From Phycisphaeraceae bacterium (lineage in GTDB: Bacteria > Planctomycetota > Phycisphaerae > Phycisphaerales > UBA1924): DNA of 7,772 nucleotides. Below, piece after piece: positions 1 to 4,530 of the stretch. Location: positions 1 to 7,772 of the forward strand of contig WUAJ01000108.1 of assembly GCA_009827215.1 (NCBI GenBank), read 5' to 3'. Positions within the stretch are counted from its first letter, which is position 1; each line of letters starts with the position of its first letter. The translations under genes and the position numbers were made by a program. The notes below the pieces were generated by a model. The model was given only the letters and a program-made list of their open reading frames with translations, made no database searches and was not told the origin of the DNA.

Positions 1-622
1 AGCCGTCTTGCATACACGCGGCGCCGACTTGTTCACCGCTGCACTCAACGATCGCACGGATAATCCAATCACCGCTGACATTGAGTGATTCTGAAGAGCG
101 CCATTGACCGCTCGAAATCCGCACCGCGTTTTTGTTGGGAGTGATCCCTGAATCATCGAACAAAACACTCGGCCCAGTAAGCGTTGAGTTATTAAAGAAC
201 TTGAGCGACAACACGAACTCCTCGTTCGCGCTCACTGGGATATTAATCGGGATCGTTTGGTTCTCGTCCTCGAAACGGAACTCGTTGAGTCCACCATCCT
301 GCAGCGCCGGCGCAAGCAGTTCTTCCTTCACTGGACCGGGATTCGGGAAGTTCCCACCCTCGTATACGATGATCGAATCTTCAAGCGAGATCGGTGATCC
401 GCCGAGCAGTGATCTCCAGAAAATCTGGAATCCCACAATCGCACCATCACAAGGCGAGGTCAGCCAAACCGCGGCTTCCTCTCCAGCAACAAAGCAAGGA
501 CACACCGTCGCGTTGTCGCCCGCCATCAGACTGTCGTTCTGAAGAACAATCTCATCACCAGCCATGCCGCTTGTCGCAACAACACCAATCAACGCACACA
601 CAGAGGATTTTAAAAAACGCAT
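1..622 (-). CDS. Exported protein of unknown function, N-terminal part (C-terminus off the left edge)
   Basis: An uninterrupted minus-strand frame opens at the ATG at 622 and stays open to the edge (207 complete codons), so the gene is partial and lacks its stop here. The first 21 residues form a classical signal peptide: MRFLKSS, then a hydrophobic core (CALIGVVATS), ending GMA before GDE. This predicts export by Sec and cleavage after Ala21. The mature part is acidic and Asn/Ser/Gly-rich, with beta-type sequence and early cysteines (Cys41, Cys43, Cys58). Near the edge, residues 194-207 read CSGEQVGAACMQDG. This resembles the start of the GACC-type cysteine motif (GACC-x-x-DG-x-C) that I recall from secreted planctomycete proteins, so further cysteine repeats or a dockerin-like tail may follow outside the window. 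A good ribosome binding site precedes the start. I do not recognise an enzymatic domain. The divergent regulator at 888 could control it, but that is inference. Confidence 0.8.
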   Translation of the reverse strand, partial: MRFLKSSVCALIGVVATSGMAGDEIVLQNDSLMAGDNATVCPCFVAGEEAAVWLTSPCDGAIVGFQIFWRSLLGGSPISLEDSIIVYEGGNFPNPGPVKEELLAPALQDGGLNEFRFEDENQTIPINIPVSANEEFVLSLKFFNNSTLTGPSVLFDDSGITPNKNAVRISSGQWRSSESLNVSGDWIIRAIVECSGEQVGAACMQDG

Positions 623-887
623 CGAGCACTCCCTCGGCCCACAAAGACCAAAAACACCATAAACGCACCTTCAAAGGCACGAATCCCCGATTCAGTGTAC
701 CAGAATCACCCCTCAACGCGAGACAATTCTGTGCGATTCGCCGTCCCGATCCAATCACTATCGGACCCAAAACAACGCGGATTCGCTCAACACCGCACCC
801 CACATACGCACCAGCAGCATGATCGGATGTCATACACTCTGTACAATTACGCCCTGACCAGCACAGAATGAGCACCCCAAAGCAGTT
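623..887. promoter_or_regulatory. Divergent intergenic region between the exported-protein gene and the regulator
   Basis: These 265 bp lie between two genes transcribed away from each other, so they should carry both promoters. On the plus strand a -10-like TACAAT at 842-847 (5 of 6 matches to TATAAT) lies about 40 bp before the regulator start. The hexamer at the expected -35 distance (ATGATC, 819-824) matches TTGACA at only three positions. On the minus strand TACACT (699-694) could be a -10 box but has no partner at 16-18 bp. No reliable coding frame was found here. An operator for the neighbouring winged-helix protein would be expected in this region, but I found no clear palindrome. Confidence 0.35.
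628..635 (-). promoter_or_regulatory. Ribosome binding site of the exported-protein gene
   Basis: Read on the minus strand this is GAGGGAGT. The GGGAG core lies a few bases before the ATG at 622, which supports that start over the internal ATG codons. It is one of the few convincing Shine-Dalgarno sequences in the window. Confidence 0.6.
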
Positions 888-891
888 ATGA
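868..891 (+). other. Possible 7-codon upstream reading frame (leader peptide candidate)
   Basis: ATG at 868 opens a frame encoding MSTPKQL that ends in TGA at 889-891, overlapping the regulator's ATG (888-890) as ATGA. This geometry is used for translational coupling, and the regulator lacks a good ribosome binding site of its own. The frame also has only a weak site upstream, and its shortness means chance is a real explanation. Confidence 0.15.
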
Positions 892-1484
892 GTGATCCCA
901 AGACCAAGCACCCCGAAACCGTCCCTTTCTATGTCGTCGAGGACATCGAGACGATGCTTTCACTCTCGAATCCTGTTCGCTGGGAGATCCTCGACACCAT
1001 CGGCGCTATCGGGGAATGCTCCGCCGCCGACATCGCGCAGTACACCGCTCGAGCGCGGACCTCGCTCTATCCACACATCCAACAGCTCGTCGAAGTCGGA
1101 CTCATCTACGAGACCGGCACAAGACTCATGGGCAAACGCTACGAACAACTCTACAGACCCAAAGCACGGCTCATTGGGATCCGATTCGATCAAGAAGATC
1201 CAGCGAATCTCGACTACCACACCACCTTCGCCAATGCGCTCGCACGCATGCTCGCGCGCCGGCACGATCAAGCCGCCCGCGCTCCAGGAGTGAACCCGCG
1301 CACCGAGAACCGAAACCATCACTGCGGCTCACACAGCGTGTGGGTCGATAAAGATCAGCTTATCAAACTCAACAAGATGATCGAGGACATCTGGAAGTTC
1401 TGTGAGAACTCCAAGCCCGGAGACGACAAACAGCTCATGCACATCGGGATGTTCCTCACCAGACATGTTCCCAAGGACAAGTAA
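888..1484 (+). CDS. Winged helix-turn-helix transcriptional regulator, ArsR-like
   Basis: A 198-residue protein with an N-terminal winged-helix DNA-binding domain at about residues 17-93. The first helices are EDIETMLSLSNPVRWEILDT, with the NPVRWEIL signature typical of ArsR/HTH_20 proteins. The helix-turn-helix runs from CSAADIAQY to SLYPHIQQLVEVGLI (44-73), and the wing is YETGTRLMGKRYEQLYRPKA (74-93). The rest (94-198) is charged and mostly helical, with a probable dimerisation helix around LIKLNKMIEDIWKFCEN (158-174). The metal-binding ELCVCDL motif of classical metal-sensing ArsR proteins is absent. His/Cys residues occur at 144-149 (HHCGSH), but a metal site there is speculative. The ligand is unknown. 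There is no good Shine-Dalgarno before the start, and the ATG overlaps the stop of a 7-codon upstream frame. The divergent exported-protein gene is the obvious candidate target, by position only. The gene converges on the one at 1493, 8 bp between stops. Confidence 0.85.
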   Translation: MSDPKTKHPETVPFYVVEDIETMLSLSNPVRWEILDTIGAIGECSAADIAQYTARARTSLYPHIQQLVEVGLIYETGTRLMGKRYEQLYRPKARLIGIRFDQEDPANLDYHTTFANALARMLARRHDQAARAPGVNPRTENRNHHCGSHSVWVDKDQLIKLNKMIEDIWKFCENSKPGDDKQLMHIGMFLTRHVPKDK

Positions 1485-1499
1485 TCGCAGCCTTAGGGA
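1469..1499. terminator. Imperfect inverted repeat spanning the two convergent stop codons
   Basis: TCCCAAGG (1469-1476) can pair with CCTT plus GGGA (1491-1494 and 1496-1499), leaving a single bulged A at 1495. This gives an 8-bp stem with a 14-base loop. The stop codon of the regulator lies in the loop, and the stop codon of the minus-strand gene lies in the right arm. With only 8 bp between the genes, a shared terminator would have to overlap both ends, as this does. No T-tract follows on either strand, so it is not a standard intrinsic terminator and the call is tentative. Confidence 0.25.
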
Positions 1500-2830
1500 C
1501 ACCCAGCGCCGAACGCCTTGAGGTACGCGCTCACATCGAGGAAGTTGAAACTCCCATCCGCTTCAAAGTCCGCGACCGGGTCCATGTTGCCGTAAGCCGC
1601 AAGGAACGCGGAGACATCGAGGAAGTTGAGATCCCCTTCTCCAGTCAGGTCCGGTGCACATCCCATCACTGGCGTCGCGACAAACACCCCGATCGTGCCA
1701 TTGCGTAAGAACGCCGCAAACGCAACCTGTCCGTTGTCGTTGATGTCCACCACACCATTGGTGACCTGCTTGCCTGTCAATCCGCCAAAGTCAAACCCCA
1801 ACGGAAGGGGTCCAAGATCGGTCTCGATCATCTGATCAAACTCGATCAGCTTAACCAGATTCTCGCCATCTCCCACCCAGAGCGCTGTGGAGTCAAAGGT
1901 CGTATCAGTCGCGCGGAACGCGACCCAACGATCGCTGTTCGCGACTGGAGGGAAGTTAACCAAAGATGAGTTGTCGATCGTCTCATCATCACCGCTCGCT
2001 ATGGTCGTGGCTGTTGTGCCGTCGGAAACAAGCACCTCCCAGATCGAGTCCGCCGTCCGGCGCGCCGAGAACGCGACATCCCCGCTCTGCGCGATCCCGA
2101 CAGAGTTCACAAACGAGCTCCACATCGCGCCCGTCTCCGCGATCGTTGTGCTGCTCAGGTCCGATTCAACTCGCACGATCCGCCGCGATGGACCGCTCGT
2201 CGGGATCGAGTTGAACACCACCTGACGCGCATCATTGATCTCAGGCGCCAGCAGGAATGAGTACTCGGCACCTGTTTGTGCGACCAGAGTCTGAGTCCGC
2301 ATCGGGACAAACTCATCGATCACGATCTTGTCGCTCGTGAATCCGAAGTCCCCTCGATAGCAGATCGCGCCATCACTCGTGAGCGTAACACCTGAAAATC
2401 CAGACACGCCCTCGCTCCCACCTGCGTTGAATGCCTGCACCAGATTCCCCTTCGTGTCGTAGAGCCACGCGCCGTCATCGAATGATCCTTGCTCCGCCGC
2501 GATCAATCCAGCGCGCGCTTCGACCGTGGTTCCCCAGATCGGATCCGCGTTGAATCCCGTTACGACGAGCCCACCAACCCCGTCCTTGCCATAAAAGATC
2601 CCCTCGCTCGGATTCCCCGAAAGAAACACGCGTATCGCGACCCCACCCTCATCATCGATCGAGACATACTGCGAAGAGAGCGATGAGAACTGCGGAAGAT
2701 TAAACGCCGGGATCGCGGCATCGAGACTCGATCGGCACTGCAACTCAATCGTCCACTCCTGAGGCACCTGCGCCGGTGCTATCCCGGCAGCAGCACACAA
2801 CACCACTCCAATCGCTCGCGACCTCATCAT
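1493..2830 (-). CDS. Exported repeat protein with C-terminal dockerin/EF-hand-like tandem
   Basis: A 445-residue protein from the ATG at 2830. A GTG at 2839 would add three residues, but the GGAG at 2842-2839 is well placed (8 bases) for the ATG. Residues 1-20 form a signal peptide (MMRSRAIGVVLCAAAGIAPA), so export by Sec is expected. The body holds about six degenerate repeats of the type D-x-G-x-VAF-x-A...G-x-x-V, for example near 59-84 (DDEGGVAIRV), 198-218 (INDARQVVFNS), 247-270 (AQSGDVAFSA), 298-320 (RWVAFRATD) and 363-386 (INDNGQVAFAA). These suggest a beta-propeller-like surface protein. The tail has two 12-residue calcium-loop candidates, D394-D405 and D421-D432. Each ends with NFLDVSA and has the dockerin spacing D-x-T/E-x-E/D-G-x-x-N-x-x-D, and Cys391 and Cys444 bracket the pair. 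Such tails are common on exported Phycisphaerae proteins, and their role there is not established. No enzymatic motif is visible. It lies downstream of rho on the same strand, and co-transcription is possible. Confidence 0.85.
   Translation of the reverse strand: MMRSRAIGVVLCAAAGIAPAQVPQEWTIELQCRSSLDAAIPAFNLPQFSSLSSQYVSIDDEGGVAIRVFLSGNPSEGIFYGKDGVGGLVVTGFNADPIWGTTVEARAGLIAAEQGSFDDGAWLYDTKGNLVQAFNAGGSEGVSGFSGVTLTSDGAICYRGDFGFTSDKIVIDEFVPMRTQTLVAQTGAEYSFLLAPEINDARQVVFNSIPTSGPSRRIVRVESDLSSTTIAETGAMWSSFVNSVGIAQSGDVAFSARRTADSIWEVLVSDGTTATTIASGDDETIDNSSLVNFPPVANSDRWVAFRATDTTFDSTALWVGDGENLVKLIEFDQMIETDLGPLPLGFDFGGLTGKQVTNGVVDINDNGQVAFAAFLRNGTIGVFVATPVMGCAPDLTGEGDLNFLDVSAFLAAYGNMDPVADFEADGSFNFLDVSAYLKAFGAGCP
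1533..1629 (-). repeat. Direct repeat encoding the two dockerin-like NFLDVSA units
   Basis: The 16-base sequence ACATCGAGGAAGTTGA occurs exactly at 1533-1548 and again at 1614-1629, 81 bp (27 codons) apart and in the same reading frame. It encodes the conserved NFLDV core of both calcium-loop units. The surrounding codons differ, which suggests an old internal duplication kept by selection on the protein. Confidence 0.7.
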
Positions 2831-2946
2831 CTCACACACTCCATCATTTCAACTCGCTTGTCATCCACAGCAAGACCGGCACCGCCGGACACATCACGAT
2901 CCTACACGACCACTCCAGAACCAGAAAGCAAAAACAGGATGATCCA
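2831..2946 (-). other. Spacer between rho and the dockerin-tailed gene
   Basis: In these 116 bp a small perfect hairpin, CCGGC-ACC-GCCGG (2876-2888), is the only clear structure. It has no T-tract on the minus strand, so it is not a convincing intrinsic terminator after rho. No convincing promoter was seen, so read-through from rho into the downstream gene is possible. Confidence 0.3.
2839..2842 (-). promoter_or_regulatory. Ribosome binding site deciding the start of the dockerin-tailed protein
   Basis: GGAG on the minus strand stands 8 bases before the ATG at 2830 and only 1 base-step from the alternative GTG at 2839. This favours the ATG. Confidence 0.5.
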
Positions 2947-4179
2947 TCAAGCTTTCCCGACCAGATCCTCGTTGGTCTCAAAGCGAGCGAGCGCCGCGAG
3001 CAACTGCTCAACCTGCTGCGGAGGGGGCATATTCATCATTCGACGACGGAGCGCCGTGATCGTTTTCAATGGCTCCGCCGCGATCAGCTTGTCCTCTTTC
3101 CGAGTGCCGCTCGCCGCGAGATTAATCGCCGGGAACAACCGCTTCTCCGCGATGCGCCGATCCAAGATCAGCTCCATGTTCCCTGTCCCCTTGAACTCCT
3201 CGAAGATCACCTGATCCCCCTGCGATCCCGTATCAACAAGACAAGTCGCGATCATCGTGAGCGAGCCGCCCTCTTCCGTGTTGCGCGCCGCGCCGAAGAT
3301 CTTCTTGGGAACATCGAGCGCCTTCGAGTCGATCCCCCCCGACATCGTGCGTCCGGAGTTCGCGTGCTTGCCCGATCGGTTGAATGCGCGTCCGAGTCGT
3401 GTGAGCGAGTCGAGCACAACGACGACATGCTCGCCGTTCTCCACCATCATCTTGCACTTCTCAAGCGTTTGTGTTGAGATCTCGATGTGCCGCTTGATGT
3501 CGTGGTCGTTGCTCGATGCGATGATCTCGATCCGATCCTTCGCCCAAGGCTTGTCCCACTCCGCATTCCCTTCACGCTGCGCGACTGTCCCAAGGAACGC
3601 ACGCGTGAAATCCGTCACCTCTTCCGGACGCTCATCGATCAGCATCGCGATCACCTTCACGTCCGGATGATTGATCAGGATCCCCGTCGTGATGTTTTTG
3701 AGCAGCGTCGTCTTCCCCGCCTTTGGTGGAGACACAATCATTCCGCGCTGTCCTCGCCCGATCGGACAGAATAAATCCACCAATCGGCACGCCGGGGGAC
3801 ACCCCGGATACTCCAGATTCAGGATCGGCTCCGGATCAATCGAAGTCAGATCATCGAATGTCTTTCGATTGGCAAACTCCTCAGGAGTCATCCCCTCAAT
3901 GCTGACAAACCGTTCAACGACAGGACGCGCCTCGCGCGGACCGCCGCTCCCGCGTCGGTTCTTCCCGCGCCGGCGTCGACGAGGCTTCTTCATCTCGACC
4001 TCGACCTCGACGCGCAAGCCGTCACGCAACGGAAGCTCCTCCCCAAAGCGAACAGGGACAAATGGGTCATCCTTGATCTCAGCGTCTTCGAGCTTTGCAA
4101 CTGTGCCATCAATCCGCACGCGACCCTCGGTCCGCGTTGGCCATTCCAGAATGCCTGTGAGCATGGTCATCAATTCCAC
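2947..4179 (-). CDS. rho: Transcription termination factor Rho, short N-terminus
   Basis: Rho is a hexameric RNA-dependent ATPase/helicase that binds nascent RNA and ends transcription. The 410-residue protein carries the full ATPase core: Walker A PPKAGKTT (151-158), the IDERPEEVTDF segment with the catalytic Glu (181-191), Walker B VVVVLDSLTRLGRAFN (252-267), the Q-loop SGGIDSKAL (280-288), GAARNTEEGGSLT (296-308), the R-loop region EEFKGTGNMEL (327-337) and SGTRKE (357-362). Length is close to E. coli Rho (419), but the helical Rho_N domain is absent. The RNA-binding OB region begins at once with TGILEW. The RNP1-type GFGFLR motif is not seen there; TEGRVRI stands in its place. An Arg/Lys-rich block, MKKPRRRRRGKNRRG (63-77), is inserted, and about 20 extra residues (roughly 200-220) follow the IDERPEE segment. 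The start is GTG at 4179; ATG at 4170 (407 residues) is equally possible, as neither has a strong ribosome binding site and an in-frame stop lies just upstream at 4185-4183. Divergent from ptsI. Confidence 0.97.
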   Translation of the reverse strand: MELMTMLTGILEWPTRTEGRVRIDGTVAKLEDAEIKDDPFVPVRFGEELPLRDGLRVEVEVEMKKPRRRRRGKNRRGSGGPREARPVVERFVSIEGMTPEEFANRKTFDDLTSIDPEPILNLEYPGCPPACRLVDLFCPIGRGQRGMIVSPPKAGKTTLLKNITTGILINHPDVKVIAMLIDERPEEVTDFTRAFLGTVAQREGNAEWDKPWAKDRIEIIASSNDHDIKRHIEISTQTLEKCKMMVENGEHVVVVLDSLTRLGRAFNRSGKHANSGRTMSGGIDSKALDVPKKIFGAARNTEEGGSLTMIATCLVDTGSQGDQVIFEEFKGTGNMELILDRRIAEKRLFPAINLAASGTRKEDKLIAAEPLKTITALRRRMMNMPPPQQVEQLLAALARFETNEDLVGKA

Positions 4180-4279
4180 GATTCATGTGTTTGCCGCTCA
4201 TCACAAGCAGCACTCAACCAATTCCTGTGAACCGATGCCACACTCGCACCGCTCCAACAATCATTGTGTCTCAAACAGA

Positions 4280-4327
4280 GATCCAGATTCGGGGGCAACA
4301 CTCGTCGCCTCGCGCAAATCTCAGATC
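4280..4327. repeat. Imperfect palindrome in the rho leader region
   Basis: GATC-C-AGATT (4280-4289) can pair with AATCT-CA-GATC (4317-4327): nine base pairs with a small 1x2 internal loop around a 27-base loop. It could be a hairpin in the rho leader RNA or an operator-like element. A match of this quality can also arise by chance. Confidence 0.25.
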
Positions 4328-4362
4328 ACAACGCACTGAGCATCTATGCCCGCACGCACACA

Positions 4363-4394
4363 AGTATAGTCCATGATCCGCTCACGCGTGTCAA
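4363..4394 (-). promoter_or_regulatory. Candidate promoter for rho
   Basis: On the minus strand a perfect -35 TTGACA (4394-4389) is followed by a -10-like TATACT (4368-4363, 5 of 6 matches). The spacer is 20 bases, longer than the usual 16-18, which lowers confidence. If used, it gives rho a leader of about 180 bases, reminiscent of the long autoregulated rho leader of E. coli. Confidence 0.3.
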
Positions 4395-4530
4395 GCACCC
4401 ACCCCATCGTCCGATATCTAGACTGACATCCGGATTCCACCTCGGAACCTTACAAAGAAACAATTACTATCCAAGCACCCTCGGCGCTAAGATCATCCCC
4501 GTTCCATCACCCCTCCGAGCGCTCAGAAGC

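Larger units (their letters stand above)
4180..4530. promoter_or_regulatory. Divergent rho/ptsI control region
   Basis: These 351 bp lie between the starts of rho (minus) and ptsI (plus) and must hold the promoters of both. The frame of ptsI is open back to 4264, but the extra 89 codons encode nothing like enzyme I and lie in low-G noncoding-style sequence. Notable elements are a perfect TTGACA on the minus strand (4394-4389), an imperfect palindrome at 4280-4327, and a stretch at 4381-4530 that is C-rich and G-poor on the plus strand (58 C and 24 G in 150 bases by hand count). I found no RNA gene or riboswitch I could name. Confidence 0.5.

Noticed and set aside
555..911. Minus-strand frame of 118 codons
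   Set aside because: It overlaps the start of the exported-protein gene in another frame and the divergent spacer. Its Cys/Trp-rich translation has no family character.
2876..2888. Hairpin CCGGC-ACC-GCCGG after rho as an intrinsic terminator
   Set aside because: The stem is only 5 bp and no T-tract follows on the minus strand.
2776..3477. Plus-strand frame of 233 codons antisense to rho
   Set aside because: It is the antisense shadow of a clearly conserved gene. The translation is Arg/His-rich without any motif.
4423..4456. CTGACA ... TACAAA as a ptsI promoter
   Set aside because: The spacing between the two boxes is about 22 bases, too long for a standard sigma-70-type promoter.
4264..4530. 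In-frame extension of ptsI by 89 codons
   Set aside because: The extra residues look nothing like enzyme I and are rich in His, Arg, Pro and Ser. The ATG at 4531 gives the standard family N-terminus and length.
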